47,569 nt of DNA from an uncultured Flavobacteriales bacterium (GCA_913030835.1 CAJWDP010000022.1:1-47569), one strand, 5' to 3'. Shown: positions 9,070 through 19,114, counted from the first letter of the stretch. Made by a program: numbers and translations. The notes: a model not told the origin generated them from the letters alone.

Positions 9070-11091
9070 TTAAGGTAAGCGGCTTAGTGTTATGTGCCCT
9101 GTTCGCCTGATTTGTTCTCCATGGACATCCACAAACTCAAATACATAGTAATAGACACCGTCTTTAACCATTTCGCCCGTTGATGTTCTTCCATTCCAAG
9201 AATCATCTAACCCATCCCAGTTGTAAAGCAGCTGACCCCATCTATTCCAAATGGTTCCTTTCGCACTTATTATGTTCATGTACTCAGTAAAACGAAAAGA
9301 ATCATTTAAACCATCCTGATTTGGAGTGAATACGTTAGGAATAACAATTTCGGTTGGTTCAACTGTGCAAGGATCAGTCACCAAAAACAAGGTATCTGAG
9401 TAAACGGTGGTAAAGCATAGACCGTCACCAATCAGGTAATATTCTCCAACTAATGAAACAGTTATCGTATCATTAGTGTCACCTGTATTCCAGCTATATG
9501 GGTAAGTGCCCGGAAAGTTGCTGTTGCCCACAATGGCAATACTATCACCGTCACAAATATTCAATTCACCCGCAGGCGATATGGTAAGGCTAACCGGATC
9601 AACTTGATATGCGAAAGCAGTGTCCGTGAAAAGAAATTCACCACAACCGGGAACTAAAGCACTGGCTGAAACGATCGTGTCTGAAAACACAGGAACAAAC
9701 AAAGTGTCACTGGTAGCTCCATTCCACCATAGAATGGAGCTTGTGCCTTCTATAGAAAAGCTGGCGTTTTCTCCTATGCAAACGGAGTCTGTTAAAGTAA
9801 AAAATAATGGGGGAGTAGCAATATCCACCGAAACCAAAGCAGTATCAGGGCAAATCCCGCCGCTTCCGACGATATATAGATATGTTCCGGTAGAATTTAG
9901 TCTTGGATCAAAAGTTCCCAACGAATCTCCCGATAATGTAGATGTTCCGACCCAAACACCATCCAAATCATAGGGCCCGATTAAAGAATCCTGAAGATTG
10001 AAAGATGTATCCGTGTCGCAAACCAAGAGGCTGTTTCCAGAACCTGCATTGGGAGCTGGAATGTTCGAAATCGTTGTCATTACAGTATCGGCACAGCCGA
10101 TGGAGGAGGTCACGATCACATAATAATCACCACTGCATAAACCGGAAGCTGTATCTGTATTTTGACCGATCGGAACGAATAATGAATCGGTCCATTCGTA
10201 GGTGTACCCGGGAATAGATCCTGATCCGGTTGCTACAGCTAAACCGTTGCAACCGCAGGCGTCAAAAGCAGCAGCGTTCGCTGAGATCGGAGTTAGTGCC
10301 GTACAGCCGTTATTAAATTGAGCGATGTAAGCTGCATTTGCTGGATTGTTTGGCGCTCCCGGGGTTTGTTCTTCTACACCACAAGCCGCTACATCTGCGC
10401 ACCCTATGGTCCAGTTGGATTGAACTGTAGGATCAGAGCCATTGAAAAAATACACGGTATTGGTAGCGGATGATCCTGAGGTAGAGCCACCTGAAAAGTA
10501 AATTTGTGTATTCATGTTGTTGCTTGCCCAGCATACCGAAAAAACTTCACAACCCGCCAAGTCAACAATTCGAGCACAATCGCCGGAGTTGGCCAGAACA
10601 GTGCTCGACCAATTTCCACCGGGTATCCAGCCTGTTGAAGGATATGAACACGCCACTGCACCGGGTGTGGTGGGGTTGGATTCAAATAAAGAGGTATTGC
10701 TTACAGGCGCCACAATTGCACAATTTCCATCAGAGTTAGTAAGATCATCTGGTGGCATCATGGGATTTGGGTCCGCGTCGTTGTAAATGACAATTATTGT
10801 TCCTAATTCCATACATGACCAAAGCGGATCGTTGGAGAATCGTATGGCACCCGGAGCTACTCCACCGCTTCCATGGTATCCACTGTTGTCGTCAAAAATC
10901 CATCCTCTTATATCAACACAAGGGGGGCTTGTTAGTCCGCAATCGTAAAAGGCGGCTGTATCTGCAACAAGAAATTCAACATACTCCTTATTTCCTGATA
11001 CTCCTTGTGAAACCTCATTTATGATCAGTACCTGACACACATAGGTGTCAACGAGATTCATCAATAGCAGTAAGGTAAACAGCCGGGCCAT
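9070..11091 (-). CDS. Secreted lamin-tail-like protein with T9SS type B (CHU_C) sorting domain
   Basis: A 673-residue exported protein. Residues 1-20 form a signal peptide. LIINEVSQGVSGNKEYVEF (about 22-40) starts a lamin-tail-like (LTD) domain, followed by low-complexity repeats with regular cysteines (SprB-like motifs such as GLCSGDYYVIVT). The C-terminal 90 residues are a gliding-motility-associated CHU_C domain: PNVFTPNQDGLNDSFRF, IWNRWGQLLYNW and WNGRTSTGEMVKDGVYYY. This is a signal for export and surface attachment or release by the type IX system. Rich in Asp, Gly, Thr and Ser as usual for this class. It ends 18 bases from bshC, convergent. Biological role is unknown; adhesion or extracellular DNA/mineral binding are only guesses. 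Confidence 0.9.
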   Translation of the reverse strand: MARLFTLLLLMNLVDTYVCQVLIINEVSQGVSGNKEYVEFLVADTAAFYDCGLTSPPCVDIRGWIFDDNSGYHGSGGVAPGAIRFSNDPLWSCMELGTIIVIYNDADPNPMMPPDDLTNSDGNCAIVAPVSNTSLFESNPTTPGAVACSYPSTGWIPGGNWSSTVLANSGDCARIVDLAGCEVFSVCWASNNMNTQIYFSGGSTSGSSATNTVYFFNGSDPTVQSNWTIGCADVAACGVEEQTPGAPNNPANAAYIAQFNNGCTALTPISANAAAFDACGCNGLAVATGSGSIPGYTYEWTDSLFVPIGQNTDTASGLCSGDYYVIVTSSIGCADTVMTTISNIPAPNAGSGNSLLVCDTDTSFNLQDSLIGPYDLDGVWVGTSTLSGDSLGTFDPRLNSTGTYLYIVGSGGICPDTALVSVDIATPPLFFTLTDSVCIGENASFSIEGTSSILWWNGATSDTLFVPVFSDTIVSASALVPGCGEFLFTDTAFAYQVDPVSLTISPAGELNICDGDSIAIVGNSNFPGTYPYSWNTGDTNDTITVSLVGEYYLIGDGLCFTTVYSDTLFLVTDPCTVEPTEIVIPNVFTPNQDGLNDSFRFTEYMNIISAKGTIWNRWGQLLYNWDGLDDSWNGRTSTGEMVKDGVYYYVFEFVDVHGEQIRRTGHITLSRLP

Positions 11092-11234
11092 TTCAAGTCA
11101 TATATAGTTAAGAAGAACGAAGTGGTTTTGAGTTTGGCTCAATAGGGTGTTCACCTCTGTGCTAAATATACAGAATCAATAATACATATGTATTCGAACT
11201 GGCATGAAATGATCGAAAAATAGAAATGAATGGC
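11092..11234. other. Gap upstream of CHU_C gene with 14-bp palindrome
   Basis: No gene seen. The stretch contains a perfect 14-base palindrome AATACATATGTATT at 11181-11194, about 90 bases upstream of the CHU_C gene start (11091, minus strand), where an operator could sit. A 7/8 match to the TAnnTTTG element (TATATTTA on the minus strand, near 11163-11170) lies between palindrome and gene, without a well-spaced TTG. Confidence 0.35.
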
Positions 11235-11724
11235 TCATTTCAATCCATTGGCGGCCAGCCAAACCTCCAATTCTTCAGGGTTAAACTTTCCGTAAAATTG
11301 TTTGATATGAGCGTGAGCCGATCTGGGGAATTTAGACTTGTCACATTGAGATGGAATTATTTTGAGCTCCTCCAAAAGTTCATTTGGGTTGGGAAGAATC
11401 AATTCAAACTTACTGATCAATGCAGAAGTATTTTTTGCATCATTGCGTTAAAATAAACTTATCGGGGCATGGGATGGTACTTCAACGGGAGTTCCATCGA
11501 TGGTAAAAATTGATTTTCGCTCAAATATCTGTTCCCAATGAATTTGTTGTAGACCCTCGAGAACTAATGTTGCTCATGGCAGGAATAAGATTGGATTTTG
11601 TAGAGTTGGTTTTCTTTTGAGCGAGTACAAACCGTCCCTTCGATTTGCTTATCACAGCTGCTTTAGAATCTGAATTATTGAATTTCAATTTTTGATTAGA
11701 CGCAAATTGGTCGCCTCTTTGCAT
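11235..11724 (-). pseudogene. Decayed gene of unknown family (nonsense plus frameshift)
   Basis: Reading the minus strand, one frame runs from 11573 to 11235 and looks coding on both sides of a single in-frame TAA at 11448-11450: the upstream part includes FERKSIFTIDGTPVEVP and the downstream part includes SALISKFELILPNPNELLEE, ending in EELEVWLAANGLK. An ATG-initiated frame at 11724 (67 codons, starting MQRGDQFASNQKLKF) overlaps it in a different frame and ends at 11521. One frameshift near 11560-11570 would join the two. The simplest reading is a gene of about 160 codons inactivated by a frameshift and a stop. Alternatively the downstream 61 codons are expressed from a TTG at 11420, or the 67-codon frame is a separate small gene. 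I do not recognise the family. Confidence 0.4.
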
Positions 11725-11748
11725 TTTTTAGTCCCGACCTGATGTACG

Positions 11749-11865
11749 TTATCGTGCCTTGTACTTTGATTGCCGTATATAGATCAGGGCGAGGTTAGTG
11801 GTACTTCCGGTAAGGACCAATAGGGATAGAATCACAAGGGAGCTAAGGGCGTAATTGTTCATCAT
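11749..11865 (-). CDS. Possible 38-residue single-span membrane peptide
   Basis: A short frame from ATGATG (11865/11862) to TAA (11749-11751) encodes a peptide with a short polar start (MMNNYALSS), one continuous hydrophobic stretch of about 22 residues (LVILSLLVLTGSTTNLALIYI) broken here only by small polar residues, and a basic tail ending RQSKYKAR, the positive-inside pattern of a small membrane protein with N-out, C-in orientation. No clear Shine-Dalgarno, which is common in this phylum. It lies alone between the decayed gene and the glucosaminidase gene. No family is recognised; a chance frame is possible. Confidence 0.4.
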   Translation of the reverse strand: MMNNYALSSLVILSLLVLTGSTTNLALIYIRQSKYKAR

Positions 11866-12028
11866 AATTCGTTGAATCCGGGTCAAAGGAAGATACGAAG
11901 ATTAGGCCAACAATCAATGGAAGAAGAAAACCGTTCATTCAACCTGTTCTTTCAATTATTGGTCTAAAAATTCAGCCTAAGAACCAACAAATGGTCATAA
12001 CTTCGCTGTCCATTTAAATTGCAATGGA

Positions 12029-12445
12029 ATGAGAGTTTGGATTTTATTTTTAACCATCTTATGGGTATTGCCATCGTATGCTGGCGATACTATAAAGGCT
12101 GCTGAAGACAATCAAGTGCCTGAACTTACCATCGCTAATGTGAAGAAAGTACTTAAGGAAGAAAAAATTCTTTTCCCTGAAATTGTATTGCGACAAGCAA
12201 TAACGGAAACAGGTTGGTTCAAATGCACGAATTGTTCTTTATCCAGAAACAATATTTTCGGCTTTTATTATAAAAAGAAATACCTGGTTTTTGACAACTG
12301 GGTAGAGTGTGTTCGCTACTACAAACGTTGGCAAGGTAGACATTATGTAAATGGAGATTATTATGCTTTTCTAAAGAAGGTCGGATATGCTACTAATCCT
12401 CGTTACATTGAAGACCTCAAAGCAATCAAGCTAGATAAAAAATGA
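12029..12445 (+). CDS. Small exported glucosaminidase-fold protein
   Basis: A 138-residue protein with a signal peptide (residues 1-18, cleavage near SYAG). The rest matches the glucosaminidase/lysozyme-like (GH73, FlgJ/LYZ2) core: the putative catalytic glutamate is E60 in QAITETGWFKC, followed by SRNNIFGFYY, the hydrophobic VFDNWVECVRYYKRWQ element and the closing YATNPRYIEDLKAI motif. It should hydrolyse the glycan strand of peptidoglycan in the periplasm. It is a minimal version: no LysM, SH3 or other wall-binding domain. Two closely spaced cysteines (C66, C69) in the active-site loop are of note. The start at 12029 gives a standard signal peptide. Monocistronic by appearance. Confidence 0.8.
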   Translation: MRVWILFLTILWVLPSYAGDTIKAAEDNQVPELTIANVKKVLKEEKILFPEIVLRQAITETGWFKCTNCSLSRNNIFGFYYKKKYLVFDNWVECVRYYKRWQGRHYVNGDYYAFLKKVGYATNPRYIEDLKAIKLDKK

Positions 12446-12555
12446 TCAGCAGTACGATCTGATCTGTTCTTATTCGTAAAGTCTTTTGTTTATTTGTATT
12501 TTTTGGTGGTCGAAATCATCTGATTCGGCTGGTTGACCAATTCATACCCTGTAAG

Positions 12556-14085
12556 ATGGCTGTAGATCATTTAAAATCTGTAATTCTTTCTCTTTCAGAA
12601 GAGGAAAAGAAAGAATTTCGAGTTTTTGCTCAAAGACAGAGATCTAAAGAAAATCGTCGAGACATTGCACTATTTGACATCATTTCGAAAGAGCCTGAGA
12701 AAAAACCGAGACAGATAATTACAGAGCTATACGGTAAGGAAAATCGTGAAGCATACAACATGTTGAGAAAGCGATTGATCAAACAGCTTATGGACTTCAT
12801 TTTACTCAAAAGATTAGATGAAGATCAAACGGCAGAGTCGAAAGTGATGGGTATGCTTTCATTAGCTCAGCATCTTTTTAGCAGAGATCTTAAAAAAATA
12901 GGGTGGTCCTATCTTTTAAAGGCGGAGAACCTTGCAACAAAATCCGAATTGATTGATCTTTTGGACAATGTTTACAATCTGCAAATTGAACATTGGCACC
13001 CTGATTTTGCGCCTGCAATTGAAACGATCGTTACAAAGGTGGAAAACAACAATGATCAGGCAAAGGAGGACGAGCGAGTTAGCATTCTATCTACGCGGAT
13101 TCGATTTTTGTTGCACCAGCATAAAACGGGAGTGCTAAAAGGATCTTTGAATGAACAAATCGATTTGATGTTTCGAGAAACCGGGATCGTCAGTACGTTC
13201 TCAAAGCGTCCGAAACATCTACTTAAAGTTCTTGCCATAATTAGGTCCGGAGTTCTTGCAGAAAAAGAGTTTTACAGATTTGAACCCATCATTATCGAGC
13301 AGTACGAGCGGGTGCTGTCAGAGGGCGGTTTTAACAAAAGGAATTTAAGAGTGAAAAGTGAGCTACTGTATATGATCGCTCACGTATTATACAGGAATAG
13401 GAATTTCACTGGTTGTTTGGAATATTTGGAAGAGTTTAAAGATTCCATAGAATCACACGTTCACTCGTCCCGAAATAAATTTTACCCACGATATGTCTTA
13501 CTTTATTCATCGGCCAAGAGTTACTTGGGTCAGAATAGGGAGTCTATAGATCTGATTGAAGATTACCTTAGCGAATACGAATCTCGTATTTCCGTCAATT
13601 TCACTCTTGATTTAAAACTCAATTTAACGGTATACTATTTTCAAAATGAAGAGTACTATAAGGCCAATCGTGTATTGATGAGTATCCAGCATTCGGACAA
13701 ATGGTGTGAAAAGAAGATGGGAAAAGAATGGGTGCTTAGAAAGTCTTTAGTAGATGCCATCAATCAATATGAACGGGAAAATTTTGAGATTGCATTGTCT
13801 CGAATGAATGCTATTGAGCGCTCTTTCTCTTCGTTGCTGGCTACTCCAATGTATTCCAGAGTAAAGACTTTCGTTGGATTGATTCGATACTACATCAATT
13901 ATCCTGAAAAAGTAGCTACTCAGGAATTTTATGACAAAGTGTACACAGAGATTGAGCGACTACCTACTGATCGTGAAGACCTTCTCGCCATGGCATTTTT
14001 CTGTTGGCTAAAAGCTAAAATGAAAAAGGCTTCATATTACGAAGTGCTGGTGGAAACAGTCAATGATGTTACTTTAAAAGGGTGA
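12556..14085 (+). CDS. Helical repeat protein of unknown function
   Basis: A 509-residue soluble, highly charged protein with no signal peptide. Nearly all of it is predicted by eye to be helical. The N-terminus (SEEEKKEFRVFAQRQRSKENRR) is followed by a segment resembling a helix-turn-helix (about 50-85, LYGKENREAYNMLRKRLIKQL), and then degenerate TPR-like helical pairs (about 100-490). I recognise the architecture from Bacteroidota genomes but no functional family. The C-terminus overlaps the end of the convergent CHU_C gene by 17 bases. A role as a protein-protein scaffold is inference only. Confidence 0.8.
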   Translation: MAVDHLKSVILSLSEEEKKEFRVFAQRQRSKENRRDIALFDIISKEPEKKPRQIITELYGKENREAYNMLRKRLIKQLMDFILLKRLDEDQTAESKVMGMLSLAQHLFSRDLKKIGWSYLLKAENLATKSELIDLLDNVYNLQIEHWHPDFAPAIETIVTKVENNNDQAKEDERVSILSTRIRFLLHQHKTGVLKGSLNEQIDLMFRETGIVSTFSKRPKHLLKVLAIIRSGVLAEKEFYRFEPIIIEQYERVLSEGGFNKRNLRVKSELLYMIAHVLYRNRNFTGCLEYLEEFKDSIESHVHSSRNKFYPRYVLLYSSAKSYLGQNRESIDLIEDYLSEYESRISVNFTLDLKLNLTVYYFQNEEYYKANRVLMSIQHSDKWCEKKMGKEWVLRKSLVDAINQYERENFEIALSRMNAIERSFSSLLATPMYSRVKTFVGLIRYYINYPEKVATQEFYDKVYTEIERLPTDREDLLAMAFFCWLKAKMKKASYYEVLVETVNDVTLKG

Positions 14086-17000
14086 CGTGCCCCCTCAATT
14101 CGATACGTTCTCCGGTAATTGCGTCAATTGTTGATATTCGCCATACATATACGTCTGGTTTAGCAAGCACAGAGCCTCCTTGAACCGTTCCATCCCAACT
14201 TTGGGTGTAGCTGTCTGCAAAAAACATCATGCCTCCCCAACGATCGAAGATTCGCAATTCAAAATTATCGTCGTCAATATAGCCACCCTTTACAAAGAAC
14301 TCGTCATTGTGACCGTCACCATTAGGAGAGAATGCATTCGGAACATAGAATGAAAAGATTCCATCTATAACAACATTCCAGGTAATCGAATCCTGACATC
14401 CATCAGAATTTGTAACGACCAACTCAACAGGGTAGGTTCCTGAATCACCATCAGGAAATATCATGATTGGATTTTCTTCTAACGAAGTTCCGACTGACCC
14501 CATAAAACCAAATTCCCAGGAGAAGTTGACGGCATCAATCGAAGACTGGTTCGTAAACGTAATTTCGGGTTCCAAAATATTCGTTGGCTGCGGTCCAAAA
14601 GCAAAGTTGGCTACAGGATAGTCGTATACATTAATGTATGCAGGCATCGTCGTATCTCCAACACAGCCTTCAGGAGAGGTTATTGTCAGACTAACGTCAT
14701 AAGAGCCGGGATAATCATAGGTAACAATACCCGGATTGCAGGTGTTGTCTATTACTCCGTTTCCGAAATTCCAGCTGCATAAAGCACTTGTGCCCGGTGC
14801 TGATGCATTAGTGAAAAGCACATTGATCGGATAGCACCCATCAACAATATCACTATTGATTATTGGTTCAGGGTCAGGATAAAAATAAATCGTTACCGTA
14901 TCGTATGCTGGCGGTGTTTCACAACCATCCGTGACGATTGCAATGTATTCTGTTGCATTCGCAGCCGGAGTTACTGTAATAGGAGTTCCTGATGAAATTG
15001 GAGCTCCCATAATATCAACCCACTCGTATACATACGGAGCACCTATTCCTCCCGATCCCGACACGGAAATTTCTGCATCATCACCCGCACATATGGTGTC
15101 ATTCTGTGAAGCAATTGCAGTTAGTGGGGGATTTAATGTAATACAAACAGAGTCAATTTCAGAGGTGCATCCTAAAATATCCGTGGCGGTTACAGAATAG
15201 CACTGGTCTGAGGCAGGAGTCACGTTATGTGGTCCGTTACCAACCAATCCGGTCCAGTTTAGTAGATAAGGACCTCCGTTTCCTCCTGATGCCGCAGCAG
15301 CAATAGTAGCCGTGCCATTGATGCAAATGGTCGAATCATTTGATGGCGTTATAGACATCGGATCGGGTTCTGAAAGAGTTACAATTGTATCCCTTGCACA
15401 CCCTACCGTATCCGTGACCGTGATTCTGTAGGAACCGGCGCATAAGTTAGAAAGTGTATCCGTCGAGTTGCTCGTTGTTATTGTTCCCAAAGTAGCACCG
15501 GTAGCAACATCTGTCCACGTATAAATCCATGGAGGCCCATCTGAACCAACGGCCGCTGCCGCTATGTAACCATCGCAAGATCCGGCACAAGTCACATCTT
15601 GATAAGTTGGTAGAGGAGGTGAGCACGGTGGGCAGTAAACATCGATCAAAATTGAATCCGTGAACTCACAGCCTGATGATACATCAGTAACAGTCATTAC
15701 ATAGTAATTACTTGTAATTGGGGTTGCAAAAGGATTTTGATCCGTTGATGAGCTAAGTCCCTGACCCGTCCATGAATAATTGAAAGTGCTGGTAAAAGCA
15801 CATGTTACCTGAACATCATCCAGTGACCAGTTGTCGCATCCCGTGCATGCTGAATAGTTGGGTTGGATCCACCTGAACATGGTGCTTCCGGTTAGAGCAG
15901 CTGCAGGAATTGGAATAGAAAAACACTGCCATGCATTCAACGCATCCCAGTCGGATTGAAGAAAGGTCTGAATCAGTACCCACGTTAGCCCGCCATCGAC
16001 CGAATATTCCAATACAACATCTTCGTTCAGATCGGCATTCTCGCAAGGAGCACCACCTGATCCGGAATTTCCTATGAAGAGGCAAAAATCTATTGTCGTA
16101 CAAGGAGCAGTATTGATCGGAACAGTAGTAGCTGAACGATCTCCTGTGCTACTGTCAAAGTGCAATGCCGCTGCTGAACCTCCATTGGTTCCGCATGCTA
16201 CACCCAATGTTCCATTTGAAACGGAGCTCCAGGTCAATGGGTCGATTGTACCTGATTCAAAGTCATCCGAGATACCTGCCGAAACTAGCGAAGAATCTAA
16301 CGTTGCAAACAGTTGCGTTGATGTACCGCAAATGGATGAATCCTGAGCGGTAATGATGAATACCGGCGATACAGAGTTGGCAATATTAATGGTTACTGAA
16401 TCTGTCTTTACACAACCATCGGGGCTGGTTATGTCCACGTAGTGCACAAAAGAACCCGGAGAGGTTATGTTGGCTACTGGGTTGGCAATTGTAGGGTCAT
16501 TTAAAAATGTTGCAGGCGTCCAGTTGTAGGTAAAGGCACCTGTTGGTAGAGTAGTGACATCAATTTGAACGGGATCAAACAAACAAGTGCTTGCGGAAGA
16601 TTGAGACACACTATATGTAAAGTCAGGAACCACATTTACTGTTACCGTATCCACATTAACACAGCCTCCGGACAAATTGCTAATAACCTCATAAACGGTA
16701 GTCACTGATGGATTAGCTATAGGATCCTGGCATGGATTGCAGCTAAAGTTGCCGGGAATACTGATCGGATCACCAGAGATTACGCTCCAATTGAACGAAG
16801 ATCCTCCTGTTCCATTAAGCTGCACACCCTGACCTAAGCACATGATCTCGTCGAATCCTGCCCAGGTAGAGCTGACGATTATTATTTCCACCGGAAAACC
16901 AAAAAATCCTTTAATCGGGCAAGCATTGTCTTCTGCTAAAACGGAAAACGATGTAAATGCAGGTGATCCCGGAAGGGCAGTCCAGCAGATGTTGGCTGTG

Positions 17001-18052
17001 CACTCATCTCCTGTTGCATTCCAAGATAAAGTAAACGTTGCTCCGCTTAATACAGAATCAATGTTAGAGCTAAGGTAAACAGAGTCTCCATCCGGATCAG
17101 AAAATGTAACATCAAAACAGAAATTATCTCCTTCACAGACCTGAACCTGATTCAATCCCGTTTGTGTTCCGGTACCCGAAAAATTAGTAATTCCTGTTGC
17201 TGGAGGGTCGGGATTGTTATTTCCAGGACAGGCAATGACCTCAAACTGGATATCGTGAACAATACTTCCCACCAAATCTCCGGCAGCGTTGTATTCCTCA
17301 ATTAATATGGCAACCACATAATTTCCAATCGTACTGGTGTTGAACGTAATTTGCCCGGTAGCGGGATCAATAGTTGCAGTGACTGTTCCTGTTATGGGAA
17401 CGGCTCCCGAATATCCAGCGGCATATACCACGGTTCCTCCTGCTCCGTTCGTCATGGCGGGGATAAATGAATAACTCAAGGTATGTCCATCCGGCTCATA
17501 CGCACCTAAATTGTAAGACACCAGCGAACCTGCGCAAACGTAAGGAATAGGAGGAGCAGTAATTACCGGAGAGGTGTTACAAGGTTCAGTTTGACTGTTT
17601 AATACGGATTCCCAGTAATACGATTCTCCTGTACTTGGCACATTAGTAGCACCATTTCTGCAGCATGATCCATAGGAAAACGTCCATGAATCGCATGGTC
17701 CGGGCAGGGTTACCACAGCCTGCCATTGGTGCATGTAAATCCCGGGTAATGTTCCTCCACTGCATTCCGAACTCGGCAATTGCGAATCACATAGCTGCGA
17801 AACTTCCTGTTGAAAAACAGTATTGGTTAAACTCAATGACGTTAATCCAGTATAGCCACAGTCATTTTCAATATCTATAGTTTGGTTTGTGTTAGATGTA
17901 AAAGCAGTACCACAATCTTCAAAAAGTGTCAAAGTAATTAGATACTGGTTGGGACCAATGCACTCATACGTAATGTTCCCGCCGGGAACATGAGAAGCAA
18001 AGGCAAAAGAAATAGAAAGAAAAGAGGCCAATAAAAGCGCCAGGTTTTTCAT
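14069..18052 (-). CDS. Giant secreted adhesin-like protein with PKD and CHU_C domains
   Basis: A 1327-residue exported protein. Signal peptide 1-19, then an N-terminal domain opening with SHVPGGNITYECIGPNQY, typical of large Bacteroidota surface proteins, followed by cadherin/Ig-like regions. A MAM/reelin-like beta-sandwich lies at about 600-760 (DDFESGTIDPLTW through NWSLDDVQVTC). SprB-like repeats follow (CAGSCDGYIAAAAVGS, NLCAGSYRITVTD), then two PKD domains (about 1090-1170 and 1180-1245; WNFGNG and WEFGF). The last 90 residues are a T9SS type B CHU_C domain (YVPNAFSPNGDGHNDEF, IFDRWGGMMF). Very many cysteine pairs. Probable role in adhesion or gliding at the cell surface. Convergent with the helical protein gene. 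Confidence 0.92.
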   Translation of the reverse strand: MKNLALLLASFLSISFAFASHVPGGNITYECIGPNQYLITLTLFEDCGTAFTSNTNQTIDIENDCGYTGLTSLSLTNTVFQQEVSQLCDSQLPSSECSGGTLPGIYMHQWQAVVTLPGPCDSWTFSYGSCCRNGATNVPSTGESYYWESVLNSQTEPCNTSPVITAPPIPYVCAGSLVSYNLGAYEPDGHTLSYSFIPAMTNGAGGTVVYAAGYSGAVPITGTVTATIDPATGQITFNTSTIGNYVVAILIEEYNAAGDLVGSIVHDIQFEVIACPGNNNPDPPATGITNFSGTGTQTGLNQVQVCEGDNFCFDVTFSDPDGDSVYLSSNIDSVLSGATFTLSWNATGDECTANICWTALPGSPAFTSFSVLAEDNACPIKGFFGFPVEIIIVSSTWAGFDEIMCLGQGVQLNGTGGSSFNWSVISGDPISIPGNFSCNPCQDPIANPSVTTVYEVISNLSGGCVNVDTVTVNVVPDFTYSVSQSSASTCLFDPVQIDVTTLPTGAFTYNWTPATFLNDPTIANPVANITSPGSFVHYVDITSPDGCVKTDSVTINIANSVSPVFIITAQDSSICGTSTQLFATLDSSLVSAGISDDFESGTIDPLTWSSVSNGTLGVACGTNGGSAAALHFDSSTGDRSATTVPINTAPCTTIDFCLFIGNSGSGGAPCENADLNEDVVLEYSVDGGLTWVLIQTFLQSDWDALNAWQCFSIPIPAAALTGSTMFRWIQPNYSACTGCDNWSLDDVQVTCAFTSTFNYSWTGQGLSSSTDQNPFATPITSNYYVMTVTDVSSGCEFTDSILIDVYCPPCSPPLPTYQDVTCAGSCDGYIAAAAVGSDGPPWIYTWTDVATGATLGTITTSNSTDTLSNLCAGSYRITVTDTVGCARDTIVTLSEPDPMSITPSNDSTICINGTATIAAAASGGNGGPYLLNWTGLVGNGPHNVTPASDQCYSVTATDILGCTSEIDSVCITLNPPLTAIASQNDTICAGDDAEISVSGSGGIGAPYVYEWVDIMGAPISSGTPITVTPAANATEYIAIVTDGCETPPAYDTVTIYFYPDPEPIINSDIVDGCYPINVLFTNASAPGTSALCSWNFGNGVIDNTCNPGIVTYDYPGSYDVSLTITSPEGCVGDTTMPAYINVYDYPVANFAFGPQPTNILEPEITFTNQSSIDAVNFSWEFGFMGSVGTSLEENPIMIFPDGDSGTYPVELVVTNSDGCQDSITWNVVIDGIFSFYVPNAFSPNGDGHNDEFFVKGGYIDDDNFELRIFDRWGGMMFFADSYTQSWDGTVQGGSVLAKPDVYVWRISTIDAITGERIELRGHVTLLK

Positions 18053-18242
18053 GGGAATGCAGTTTTACTCAGTTTAAAGTTACGATATTAATCCATAAAG
18101 GCATAAACTGTTGTTTTTAGTAATTGAAATCAATTAGTATATCGACGCATTAAATGAATAATAGTTGCCTTAAAATTTTACATTTCCAAAGCTAGTAATA
18201 CATTGTCGGAATTGCTTACTTTTATTTTTCAAACGCGACATT

Positions 18243-19114
18243 ATGAGGATGAAAATTGCTTTTTTAACGACTTTAGTCTGCCTAGGTCTAAATTTTAACG
18301 CACAACAATTGCCCAATTCAGGGTTTGAAAATTGGGATTCTTTTTCAGTTTTTAATGGGTTCAAAGAGGATCGAGCGACAGATTGGAATACGGTTAACGC
18401 TTCTATGCCTATTGACCTAGGAATTCCAAAAACTTGTTTTCAATCTACAGATTTCCATTCTGGTTCCAATTCGGTCCATTTGCTGACGGTGGCTTATGGT
18501 GGTGCTCCATCAGGTGTCGTTAATGGGATTGCAACGACTGGAACGGTAAATACTACTACACAAGAGATCGACGGAGGTATTGCTTTTACAGCACGGCCAG
18601 ACAGTCTTACGGGATGGTATAAAACAAATCCGCAATCCGGAGATTATGCAACGATAGAATTTGTCTTAAAAAGCGCTACAAATGATACTATTGGATGGGC
18701 TAGATTTGAAGGAGCAACATCTCCTGTATCTACCTGGACTCGATTTGCAGTTCCGGTGCAGTATTTTTCTGGAGATACACCCGATCTTGCGGTTAGTTTA
18801 TTGTCTTCGTCATTTGGATTTAGTGCGATTGCCGGTAGTGAATTGTGGGTGGATGATCTGGAGCTGATCTATAATCCTGCAGGTGTCGATGAAATTGATA
18901 ATTTGACATCTGTGTTTTACGCTAATAACCGATTGTCATGGAAAGGCGAACACAATTTTACTTCTATAAGCATATATAACCTAAACGGCCAACTTATAAT
19001 TGATCATCAAAATTTGAATGATAACAGTCTTGATGTAATGCTCAAAAAAGGCCTCTATTTGATTAACTTGAGATCGGATGAAGGCGTGTTTACGAAAAAA
19101 CTATCAGTTCGTTA

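Noticed and set aside
9620-11024. Open frames on the strand opposite the CHU_C gene (for example 9620-9973 and 10514-10786)
   Set aside because: They are antisense to a clear secreted protein with a sorting domain; compositional shadows.
14931-15200. Plus-strand 89-codon frame inside the 1327-residue CHU_C gene
   Set aside because: Antisense to the large secreted protein and without any recognisable sequence; shadow of a biased composition.
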